Source: Bacteroidales bacterium UBA4243 | GTDB lineage: Bacteria; Bacteroidota; Bacteroidia; Bacteroidales; F082 | Assembly: GCA_002396205.1 (NCBI GenBank) | Contig: DGXB01000094.1 | Coordinates: 1-58,990, forward strand | Direction of reading: 5' to 3' | DNA length: 58,990 bases | Shown here: in pieces, positions 16,562 through 23,982 of the stretch | Layout of the letters: every line of letters starts with the position of its first letter | Numbering within the stretch: position 1 is the stretch's first letter | Position numbers and translations under genes: made by a program | Notes under the pieces: generated by a model | Databases searched by the model: none | What the model was told of the DNA's origin: nothing | The model's input: only the letters and a program-made list of their open reading frames with translations

Positions 16562-17628
16562 TGAACCTCCTTACCATAGCCGTCATTCTCTCCATCGTGC
16601 TGGCTTTCGTCTTCACCTTCCTCAACGGCATGAACGACGCGGCCAACTCCATCTCGACCATCATCGCCACAAAGGTGATGACCCCAATGCAAGCCATCCT
16701 GTGGGCCTCGTTCTGGGAGTTCACCGCGTTCATCATCATCCGCTTGGTCTTCAACCAGCAGTTTGCCGTGGGCAACACCATGGCCAACTTTGCCGACCAA
16801 AACGTCATCGACCCCTACCTCATCCTCTCTGCCCTTGTGGGTGCGGCCATCTGGGTGGCCATCTGCACCAAAAGCGGCATGCCCATCTCCACGTCGCACG
16901 CCCTCATCGGCGGCATCATCGGGGCGGCATGGTTCGTCAACGGAGGTAGTGTCTTGCACATGGAACCCATCATTATCACATTGGCATTCATTGTGTTGTC
17001 ACCGTTAATCGGATTGTTCTTGGGGTTCTTCCTCGAGTGTCTTTTCCTAAGGGTCTTCAAGAACACTCCGCGAAAACGTGTCGATAAGATCTTCAAGGTG
17101 TTGCAACACTTCTCGACGGCGGCCTTCTGCATCGGCCACGGCTCCAACGACGCGCCCAAGACGATGGGCATCATCGCCGTGCTGATGGCCAGCGTGTTCA
17201 CAACGCAAGGCGTGACGCCAGCCATGAAGGAGTTCATCTCCAATTTCTACGATAGCAGCCAAGCCTTCCACATCCCCGACATCCTTGCCGTCGTTTGCTA
17301 CATCATCATGTCGTTGGGCATCTTGATTGGCGGAAAGAACGTCATCAAGACCATGGGCGGCGGCTTGGCCAAAATCACGCCCATACGTGGCTTCTCAGCC
17401 GAGTTAGCCGGTGCCACCACCTTGATAGCCACCTCTTTCATGGGCATCCCCGTCAGCACGACGCACACCATCACCGGCGGTGTCATCGGCGTAGGCCTGA
17501 CCGATGGGGTAAAGTCGGTGAAATGGGTCACGGCGCGACGCATCGTCCTGTCGTGGATCCTCACCATCCCCGTGCCGCTCGTCATTGCCGGCGTGCTTAA
17601 CCTGTTGTTCCACCTCTTACCCATCTAA
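16561..17628 (+). CDS. pit: PiT family inorganic phosphate transporter
   Basis: A 355-residue inner membrane protein with about ten hydrophobic segments. Two copies of the PiT signature are present: FLNGMNDAANS near residue 21 and GHGSNDAPKTMG near 196, with ISTSHA and VSTTHT motifs. It imports phosphate, and possibly metal-phosphate, with a cation gradient. A GTG at 16558 is a possible alternative start one codon earlier; the ATG is preferred. It lies between two DUF47 genes, an arrangement that suggests a heteromeric or alternative regulatory partner. Confidence 0.92.
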   Translation: MNLLTIAVILSIVLAFVFTFLNGMNDAANSISTIIATKVMTPMQAILWASFWEFTAFIIIRLVFNQQFAVGNTMANFADQNVIDPYLILSALVGAAIWVAICTKSGMPISTSHALIGGIIGAAWFVNGGSVLHMEPIIITLAFIVLSPLIGLFLGFFLECLFLRVFKNTPRKRVDKIFKVLQHFSTAAFCIGHGSNDAPKTMGIIAVLMASVFTTQGVTPAMKEFISNFYDSSQAFHIPDILAVVCYIIMSLGILIGGKNVIKTMGGGLAKITPIRGFSAELAGATTLIATSFMGIPVSTTHTITGGVIGVGLTDGVKSVKWVTARRIVLSWILTIPVPLVIAGVLNLLFHLLPI

Positions 17629-17633
17629 GTGCC

Positions 17634-18284
17634 ATGAGTCTCAACAGTTTCTTCCAGTTTTTCGTCCCCAAGGAGACCAAATTCTACCCACTCTACCAGA
17701 AGCAGGCGGAATACATCGAGAAAGCCGCCAAGCTGCTGAGGCAGATGCTCATCGAAACCGACCTCGACCGATTGGAAAGCCTGAAAAAGGAAATCAAGGA
17801 CTGCGAGACAGGCGGCGACCAGGTGCTTACCGACTTCTACACCCAGCTGTTCAGCACCATCCTGACCCCTTTCGACCGCGAGGAAGTACACGAACTCGCC
17901 GAGATGATGGACACCTTCCTCGACCGCATCGACGACTCGGCCAACATCGTGCTCACGCGACGCTTTCTCGCTGTGGACGAAGACCTTAACACCATGGCCG
18001 ACAACATCATGTTTGCCGCCGAAAACCTCACTGCCATCTTCCGAGACCTCGAATTCATCGACACGGAAAGAGGCAAGGAAATGGTTCGTTTGTGCCACGA
18101 AATCAAGACCTTGGAGCACGACAACGACGAACTCTATGGCAACTATATCAGCAAATTGTTCCAACAAGACTACAGCCTCACCGAGATCATCAAACGCAAA
18201 GATCTGGTGCAAGTGCTTGAAAACACGACAAATTCAGTGAAATATATATCGGATAAAGTCAGAAGTATTCTTAGTAAGATGTAA
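17634..18284 (+). CDS. Second DUF47 family (PhoU-like) protein
   Basis: A 216-residue protein, paralogous to the first DUF47 protein (same length, TPFDREEVHELAEMMD signature). It starts 5 bases after the transporter and ends the operon. Having one copy on each side of a PiT gene suggests the two form a complex or act on different signals; the sequence does not show which. Confidence 0.9.
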   Translation: MSLNSFFQFFVPKETKFYPLYQKQAEYIEKAAKLLRQMLIETDLDRLESLKKEIKDCETGGDQVLTDFYTQLFSTILTPFDREEVHELAEMMDTFLDRIDDSANIVLTRRFLAVDEDLNTMADNIMFAAENLTAIFRDLEFIDTERGKEMVRLCHEIKTLEHDNDELYGNYISKLFQQDYSLTEIIKRKDLVQVLENTTNSVKYISDKVRSILSKM

Positions 18285-18292
18285 AGCGGCGT

Positions 18293-18335
18293 TTCGACAA
18301 GCTCAACGACCGCCAGGGTCCCTGAGCTTGTCGAA
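18293..18335. repeat. REP-like palindrome
   Basis: A 13-bp perfect inverted repeat (TTCGACAAGCTCA and TGAGCTTGTCGAA) around a 17-base loop. The arm is a widespread intergenic repeat sequence in many bacterial genomes. It sits between the DUF47 gene and pncB and may also act as a transcription stop or stabilise mRNA. Confidence 0.8.
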
Positions 18336-18360
18336 GGGCCCGACCAAAACAAACAAAAAC

Positions 18361-19554
18361 ATGCGACAAATCATCAACAGCCTATTAGACAACGACCTCT
18401 ACACCTTCAGCGTGTGCTACGCCTACCTCCAGAAATTTCCCCGCGCCATCGGCCAATACACCTTCGTCGACCGCAACAACACGGTCTATCCCGAAGGATT
18501 CGCCGAGAAACTACGCGAGCAGTTCGACCTGTATGGCGACCTCAAAATCACGGATGAGGAAGTGCATTTCATGAAGCGCAAATGCTACTATTTCCCGCTG
18601 TGGTTCTTCACCTTCCTAAGAGGTTTCCGCATGAAGCCCTCCGAGGTCGAGGTGAGCCAAGACGAGGAAGGCCATCTCCACATCCAGGTGACCGGATTAC
18701 TCTGGCGCACCGTGTTTTGGGAGATGCCTATCTTAGCCACCGTCAGCGAGCTGATGCACGAGCTGAAAGGCGAGTTTGAGACCTACGATGCCGAAAAGGA
18801 ATACAAGAAGTCCTACGACAAAGCCATCCGACTCATCGGCAACGGCGTGAAGTTCAGCGACTTCGGAACACGTCGCCGCTTCTCGTTCGAGCATCAGGAT
18901 CTGGTCATCCGCAGCTTCATTGCAGCACAAAAGCAGTTCACCAAGACCTGCTTTGTGGGCACCAGCAACGTGCTGTTGGCCATGAAATACGACCTCACCC
19001 CCATCGGCACGATGAGTCACCAGTTCATCGAGACCTGCTCGCTCTACGGCTACAACGAGGCCAACTACTTAGCCATGGACTATTGGCAGGACGTGTATGC
19101 CGGCAGCCTCGGTGTGTTCCTCTACGACACCTACACCCGCAAAGCCTTCTTCCAGAACTTCACCACGCTGCACGCCAAGCTGTTTGACGGCTTGCGCGTC
19201 GACAGCGGCGACAACTACGAAGCCTTGGAGGAAATCATCGCCAAATACAAGGAACTCGGCATCGACCCGGCACAGAAGTCCATCATCTTCAGCAACGGCC
19301 TCAACGTTGACGAAGCCTTGGCCATCCACCAAGCCGTCGACGGGCGAATGCAAGACTCGTTCGGCATCGGCACCCACCTGACCTGCGACGTCGACAACGT
19401 GAAAGCCATGAACATCGTCGTGAAGCTCACCGCCGCCAAGATCACCGAAAAGAGAAATTGGAAGAAAGTGGTCAAACTCAGCGACGACCTCGGCAAATAT
19501 ACCGGCGACCCTGAGGAGATTGAGATTTGCAAGAAGACGCTGGAGATTGAATAA
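18361..19554 (+). CDS. pncB: Nicotinate phosphoribosyltransferase
   Basis: A 397-residue enzyme of the NAPRTase family: it makes nicotinate mononucleotide from nicotinate and PRPP in NAD salvage. Family segments are NDLYTFS near the N-terminus, SDFGTRRRFS near 168, GTSNVLLA near 198, and RVDSGDNYEALEEII near 280, with the conserved SNGLNVDEA and FGIGTHLTCD. The start (MRQIIN) is chosen because the frame upstream is made of the REP palindrome. The promoter is not obvious; it could be read through from the phosphate operon. Confidence 0.93.
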   Translation: MRQIINSLLDNDLYTFSVCYAYLQKFPRAIGQYTFVDRNNTVYPEGFAEKLREQFDLYGDLKITDEEVHFMKRKCYYFPLWFFTFLRGFRMKPSEVEVSQDEEGHLHIQVTGLLWRTVFWEMPILATVSELMHELKGEFETYDAEKEYKKSYDKAIRLIGNGVKFSDFGTRRRFSFEHQDLVIRSFIAAQKQFTKTCFVGTSNVLLAMKYDLTPIGTMSHQFIETCSLYGYNEANYLAMDYWQDVYAGSLGVFLYDTYTRKAFFQNFTTLHAKLFDGLRVDSGDNYEALEEIIAKYKELGIDPAQKSIIFSNGLNVDEALAIHQAVDGRMQDSFGIGTHLTCDVDNVKAMNIVVKLTAAKITEKRNWKKVVKLSDDLGKYTGDPEEIEICKKTLEIE

Positions 19555-19621
19555 GAGGTAATATTACGCAAGTTTCATGGCCTTATTACGGGTTTGATTC
19601 AAAAGCCTAAAAAAGCAAAGG

Positions 19622-19652
19622 AGCCCCTCAAAACAAAATTGGGGGCTTTTTT
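19622..19652 (+). terminator. Terminator after pncB
   Basis: AGCCCC and GGGGCT pair around an A-rich loop, followed by TTTTTTG. Confidence 0.75.
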
Positions 19653-19662
19653 GATGTCCCAA

Positions 19663-19966
19663 TTAATACATCAAGCCAAAATGCCAAAGGGAAAGTATAT
19701 TGAACATCCCTCGCTCAACATCGTCTTTCACGACAAAAGCGTTGTCCGCGTGCTCAATTTGCTTTTGCTGTTTGTTCTTTCCACCCAATTCAAAGTTATA
19801 GGTACCATCAACAAAGAAATCGGAAATTGTCGAAGACAGGATGTTATGGTTCACTTGCAATTGATTGAGGAAAAATGTCCCACGGGATGATGCCGTGCAA
19901 GTAGCGCAAAAAGCCCGTGTCGGTCTCTTTCAGCAGGTTATGGTATCTGAATAATAAGGTATCCAT
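19663..19966 (-). pseudogene. AAA ATPase (DUF4143/COG1373 type) reduced to its two ends
   Basis: The first 40 or so codons (starting MDTLLFRYHNLL, later GFLRYLH) are the N-terminus of a Bacteroidales COG1373 ATPase, just before where its P-loop should be. They run straight into the C-terminal end (DFFVDGTYNFELGGKNK, then LSLWHFGLMY), in another frame. About 300 internal codons, with the ATP-binding site, are missing. It is surely not functional. These ATPases are common, often multi-copy genes in this group. Confidence 0.72.
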
Positions 19967-20119
19967 GTCGATTTTGCGGGTTTAATGAATGTTTTCGCCT
20001 GCAAAAACACGAAATTGTCGAATGCAATTGGCAAAAATTGGCAAAATTTGCAAAGTATGGTATGCAAAATACAGTAAAAATTGTAAAGTAGAGGATGCAA
20101 ATACAATTGTTAGGGGTGA

Positions 20120-21319
20120 TTATCGTCCCCACTCCGTCGCCGTCCGCATGGCCAGCATAATGGCCTCGCCTACCAAGGCCACATCTGCAAGCAGGTAATG
20201 GCTTTTGCCTCCACTGCGCCAGGTAGTTCCCGCAAGTTCTCCTGTCTTCAGAAGCTTTTTCCTTAGTGCCCAATCCTCAAAATAGGTCACACTGCCAACG
20301 GCAAAGGCTGTTCCCGTTGGGCTAAGGTTACACACAATGGGACCTGCATCGATGTCCATCCCGAGCCAACATCTTCTGTCGTGGTACTCCTTGAAGCCCG
20401 TGATAGGTCGTTTCTGCAAGAAGTTCACCTTCAGCCTCTCAAATTGGTCGTGGGCAAACTCTTCATCGATGAAGGTCAAGTAATAGCAACTCAACGCCGA
20501 GTAAGAGCCTTTGATGGGTGCTTCCTCATACATCCCTTCCCTATCGTCAGGCAAGAACGATGCGAGCATTCCTGTGTCCTTGTCAAGCCAATGCTGTTTG
20601 GCCTCAGCAAGCCATTGGTAAACGGTTGAGTAATACTTTCCCTCAAACTGCTGAGAATAGATTGATAATGCAACGATAGCAACCAGCATATCCGACACAT
20701 ACACGCACTCGCCCGGATAAGTCGGCAGATTCATGTTAGGGCTTTCAAGGATGCGGCGGTTCATGGTCTCGCATAGCCGATGATACAGCTCATCGTATTT
20801 GTCGCCTCCGCCGATGTGCTTGTAACCGCCAATCATCCAAGCCAAATGACTGAGATAAGAGACATGGCTCTCTTTGCCATCCAAGGTTCCCAGCGGGTCT
20901 TCGCCCCATCGCTCGCGGTCGTAAGCCCGTAGTTCTGGCGACATGACCATCTGGATGAGGCTATCGATACGGGCAATGTTCGCTTCCCTATCCTCATCGT
21001 ATATCAAGGTGGTATTCACCAACGCCGCCGACAGCATCGAGCATGAATACAACGCCCATTCCCCTTGGAACTGCGGCCCGACGATGGCGGGCATTTTATC
21101 AATAAGCTTTTGCGGGCTGATCATCACTTTCTCTATCAGAAAGTCCCGCCGCGCCATAATGTCTGTCTTCTCGCTTTCAAAGTCGCCATTGTGCCTTGTG
21201 GCGATGCCGACCCAGATGGCTTTTATAATGATAGGCACAACTATGATAGTCAGGCAAATGATAATGACTTTCATGGATTTCTTCCGTGGTTTCATAGGTA
21301 TGGATTTGGATGAAGACAT
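20120..21319 (-). CDS. Membrane-anchored alpha/alpha-barrel protein, linalool dehydratase/isomerase-like
   Basis: A 399-residue protein with an N-terminal signal anchor (about residues 15-37) after a basic stretch, so the bulk is outside the inner membrane. The body is helical with segments EWALYSCSMLSAALVN (about 87-102), ELRAYDRERWGEDPLG (about 132-147), HVSYLSHLAWMIGGY and YPGECVYVSDM. These resemble, from memory, the linalool dehydratase/isomerase-type alpha6/alpha6 barrel family, which in gut bacteria has unknown substrates. It is 132 bases downstream of the DnaB-like gene on the same strand. Enzyme activity is not shown by the sequence. Confidence 0.45.
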   Translation of the reverse strand: MSSSKSIPMKPRKKSMKVIIICLTIIVVPIIIKAIWVGIATRHNGDFESEKTDIMARRDFLIEKVMISPQKLIDKMPAIVGPQFQGEWALYSCSMLSAALVNTTLIYDEDREANIARIDSLIQMVMSPELRAYDRERWGEDPLGTLDGKESHVSYLSHLAWMIGGYKHIGGGDKYDELYHRLCETMNRRILESPNMNLPTYPGECVYVSDMLVAIVALSIYSQQFEGKYYSTVYQWLAEAKQHWLDKDTGMLASFLPDDREGMYEEAPIKGSYSALSCYYLTFIDEEFAHDQFERLKVNFLQKRPITGFKEYHDRRCWLGMDIDAGPIVCNLSPTGTAFAVGSVTYFEDWALRKKLLKTGELAGTTWRSGGKSHYLLADVALVGEAIMLAMRTATEWGR

Positions 21320-21451
21320 GCTCGTTTGTTTTGCGACCTTGCAAAGTTACTGCCAACTGTCTTTGCAAGAGGTGTTGATAACTTTTTAATTGGCTTTAGT
21401 GCAGCAGGAGAAAAGCAGAGGCAGTGCCCATCCAAGAAGTAAAGTTTTTTT

Positions 21452-22393
21452 TCATGGATAACTCGTAAATCTAAGATTAGAAAATTGTAAATCAGGAAAT
21501 TGTTCATCAATAAGAAGCCTGATATTCGTTTCACCAAGGCGTTCCTCCGTATGGATGTTGTCCTTCACCACACTTAAATTCACAGCGGCGTTGGTGCTTT
21601 CACCGCTACCATCATACTTGACGCCTAGCGATTCGGGGTAGCTGACAGTGATAACCATGTCCGACAGCATCAGTACGCTGTCCATCACGCTTTTCGAGGT
21701 GGAATGATTGATCCAAAACGATTCGACATCACCGACCATCTTACTGATAAGAACCAGCACGATACCCAGTGCCCTGGCCGTCTCTCTCAGCCGGCGGCCC
21801 TCCTTGATGAACGCATCATTATCGTCGATGCGGTCAATGAAAACCATATCCACATGAGCCTCATCGTGCAGTTTGACCAACATCTCAGAAAGAGACGCTT
21901 CCGGACAAAAGCTCCTGTCCATCACCATCAGCGGTGCCTTTTTCAGTTTTTTCAACAGCAACATCAGTCCCACCGAGGTATCCGGTTGGGCAATTGGCTT
22001 GAAGCCTTCCGAATCGAGAGCCTTGACCGCCTGCATAAAATACGAGTCGTTTTCAGACAGGTCGTCGACATTGCCCACGGTCTCAAAAGGAGACCGCTGT
22101 CGAATCAAGTTGACCCCCACATCTTCGCAGCTTTTCTGCAATGCGATGTAGCCTACATTAGGATCTTGCTTATTGGCGACAGCGTTCAGCACCAAATACG
22201 CAAAATCGACCGCGCACATATCCGGTGTCGACGACAGCGCATAGACCTTTCCCTTGATGAACTCGCCTCCTACCAAATCGTCAAACTCTTTCAAGCCCGT
22301 GGTAATGCCAGGTTTGTTATGGGCATCAAATTCTTCAACAAGGTCATACATGCTCTTGAAGGACAGCTTTTCATTATTGATATCGGTATTCAT
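21452..22393 (-). CDS. DnaB/RecA-fold protein with lost ATPase motifs
   Basis: A 313-residue protein aligning with the C-terminal domain of replicative helicase DnaB: GITTGLKEFDDLVGG at about 29-43 matches the DnaB segment before Walker A. Where DnaB has a PSMGKT-type motif this protein has TPDMCAV, so the P-loop Lys and Thr are gone. The Walker B region reads VFIDRIDD instead of IDYLQ. The later helix RRLRETARALGIVLVLISKM fits DnaB's sensor region. It therefore probably binds partner proteins or DNA without hydrolysing ATP. It follows a 32-residue membrane peptide by 4 bases and a retropepsin-like gene, in one operon. Confidence 0.7.
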   Translation of the reverse strand: MNTDINNEKLSFKSMYDLVEEFDAHNKPGITTGLKEFDDLVGGEFIKGKVYALSSTPDMCAVDFAYLVLNAVANKQDPNVGYIALQKSCEDVGVNLIRQRSPFETVGNVDDLSENDSYFMQAVKALDSEGFKPIAQPDTSVGLMLLLKKLKKAPLMVMDRSFCPEASLSEMLVKLHDEAHVDMVFIDRIDDNDAFIKEGRRLRETARALGIVLVLISKMVGDVESFWINHSTSKSVMDSVLMLSDMVITVSYPESLGVKYDGSGESTNAAVNLSVVKDNIHTEERLGETNIRLLIDEQFPDLQFSNLRFTSYP

Positions 22394-22397
22394 TTTA

Positions 22398-22496
22398 TTA
22401 GTGTTCGATTATTGTTTCTTGTATTCTTTTACAGTTATAAGTTGACACGATGACGGCAACCCAGTAGATGGCCAAGATGATGAGGAAGGTTTTCAT
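22398..22496 (-). CDS. 32-residue single-pass membrane peptide
   Basis: Starting MKTFLIILAIYWVAVIVST, this peptide is one hydrophobic helix followed by a short polar tail with a cysteine and an arginine. It has its own start 18 bases after the retropepsin-like gene stop and ends 4 bases before the DnaB-like gene, so the gene order is compact and the frame is unlikely to be chance. Its size and shape recall membrane peptides of toxin or small-regulator type. No homologue is known to me. Confidence 0.5.
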   Translation of the reverse strand: MKTFLIILAIYWVAVIVSTYNCKRIQETIIEH

Positions 22497-22514
22497 ATTT
22501 AGTTGTGTTTTAGT

Positions 22515-23024
22515 TTATCTTACAGCTTTTGATTTCGGCTTGAGCACCTTCATCTTTTCATAGTCAATCACGTATTTGCTGGCCAGAAGGAAGTTGTTGC
22601 CCAACAGCCCGTGTATCTTCACTCCACTCTCTCTTTCAATGAAGCCGAACGGCCCACTGAAATCGTTAATGGGAAGGTCAATCACTGTGACCGTTTCTGG
22701 GGTCTCCAATTTCAAGGAGCAATAATAATCCATATCCTGACTGCCGCCCAACCCAATGACCGAATCGTTGTATTCGTGCAGTTCAAGGTCCATTTCACTG
22801 ACGGCAGCGGCATCCACGTATGAGATGGTACTTCCTGTATCCAAGAGGAAATTCATCGCCTTGCCATTGCAAGTGAAAGTGGCATAGATAAGCCCCAACT
22901 CAGCGACCGAGGTCTCAAACGAGGTGATGACATGATAGGTTTTCGTCTTGGGGTTTCTGCGATAGTTAACGGTCTTGAGATTTTTGGCGATTCTTTTCAT
23001 AGTGTTTCTTTTGTTTTTGTTCAT
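22515..23024 (-). CDS. Retropepsin-like aspartic protease
   Basis: A 169-residue protein with the single-domain retropepsin pattern: FLLDTGSTISYVD (catalytic Asp in DTGS, near residue 72), a flap-like region (GLGGSQDM), and the late hydrophobic-GLLGNNFLL motif followed by VIDYEKMKV. Such enzymes work as dimers. There is no clear signal peptide; the N-terminus is basic. The start MNKNKRN is chosen because a TAnnTTTG box lies 29 bases upstream, which excludes the longer frame. It heads an operon with a membrane peptide and a DnaB-fold protein; a role in cleaving one of them is possible but only inference. Confidence 0.75.
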   Translation of the reverse strand: MNKNKRNTMKRIAKNLKTVNYRRNPKTKTYHVITSFETSVAELGLIYATFTCNGKAMNFLLDTGSTISYVDAAAVSEMDLELHEYNDSVIGLGGSQDMDYYCSLKLETPETVTVIDLPINDFSGPFGFIERESGVKIHGLLGNNFLLASKYVIDYEKMKVLKPKSKAVR

Positions 23025-23052
23025 AATCTCTTGTTTTTTCGTTTTGACGGTG

Positions 23053-23060
23053 CAAAAATA
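23053..23060 (-). promoter_or_regulatory. Promoter -7 box of the retropepsin operon
   Basis: TATTTTTG on the minus strand, 29 bases before the ATG. Confidence 0.6.
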
Positions 23061-23157
23061 GGAAGGAAGTGTGCAAGGGAATTGCACAGACACTTTTTTA
23101 GATAAAAACTCATTATTATCCGATTTTCGAATAACAATCGGCCAATAGAACCTCACA

Positions 23158-23676
23158 CTATTTTTCTGTTACAATCACCCAAGTACCGTCTTTTCGGCCA
23201 CCTTCACGTTTCAAAATGCCAAGTCTCTTTAATTTGGCAATATCGTTCTCGATTGTTCCGGCTGTCACATCAGTCTTTTCCGAAATCGCTTTGGCAGATA
23301 AAGTCGGATCCATAGCTATCATTTCTAAAATAATCTCCTGACGTTCAGATATTTGCAATCTATTTTCTTTTATGAAGTCTTTTATGAAAACCTTATTCAA
23401 AACGGCCTTCTCCTTGATAAATTCCGGATGGCAAGGAATATCTATCAAGAAGTAGGTACGCTCTTCGTCTGTCTCGATAGTCGCCTTGGGCGAACCGTTG
23501 CTCTTTAGTTCGTCCTGAATAGTGGGGATACCTGTTGCGCGACCCTCGGTGAGATCCAACTCTTTCAGGAATTCACCCAGTCGGCGGTTACGGTATCGGC
23601 GCGAACGCAACGATTTGCCTTCAAGCACAGCTTTTATCGGAATGGTGTGGTTGGGACTGTCATCACGATCGAATCC
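23158..23676 (-). pseudogene. AlbA_2/HATPase_c_4 protein, 5'-truncated
   Basis: The remaining 170 or so codons match the C-terminal third of the intact protein encoded at 55382-56977: SLRSRRYRNRRLGEFLKELD, TEGRATGIPTIQDEL and the winged-helix tail GRKDGTWVI. The AlbA_2 domain and most of the ATPase-like region are missing; an in-frame stop lies just upstream, where the 97-residue gene ends. The tail contains the short unit FIKDFIKEN, the same repeat type as in the intact copy. It may still be expressed as a tail fragment through the upstream operon. Confidence 0.78.
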
Positions 23677-23956
23677 TCACAAAATATTGTTCTTTCAAAA
23701 AATCTTCAATATAAGAATACAAAGCGTCAATGTATTGCTTCTTTTTCTCTTTTTCTTCATCGGCGATAAATAATCCTTCAACAATCTTTTTGGCCTTTGC
23801 TTTTAGAAACTCAATTGCCTGATGGAATTCCTCTTCAGTAAATGCAGTGTTTAAACCAAGTTGGCTGTCAAAAAACGCTTTTGTGAACTTCACATACCCA
23901 CCTGAATTGACCATCATGGTGAATTCATGCTCATTGATATTGTTATAGTCTATCAT
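23663..23956 (-). CDS. Small unknown protein, last gene of the helicase operon
   Basis: A 97-residue, helical and charged protein with no known motif. It starts 26 bases after the NERD helicase gene, so it is probably co-transcribed with it. Its last residues (about VRIRS) are encoded at the junction with the truncated AlbA_2 remnant, so the natural C-terminus may have been altered when that remnant arrived. It could be a small partner or immunity-type protein; nothing shows this directly. Confidence 0.55.
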   Translation of the reverse strand: MIDYNNINEHEFTMMVNSGGYVKFTKAFFDSQLGLNTAFTEEEFHQAIEFLKAKAKKIVEGLFIADEEKEKKKQYIDALYSYIEDFLKEQYFVRIRS

Positions 23957-23982
23957 ATAAGATCTTTTTTATGGTAACAAAA

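Noticed and set aside
18328..18360. Earlier start for pncB
   Set aside because: The extra 11 codons begin at a TTG inside the REP palindrome; the ATG at 18361 matches the family N-terminus.
19594..19890. 98-codon plus-strand frame after pncB
   Set aside because: It runs through the pncB terminator and lies opposite the ATPase remnant, whose residues match a known family.
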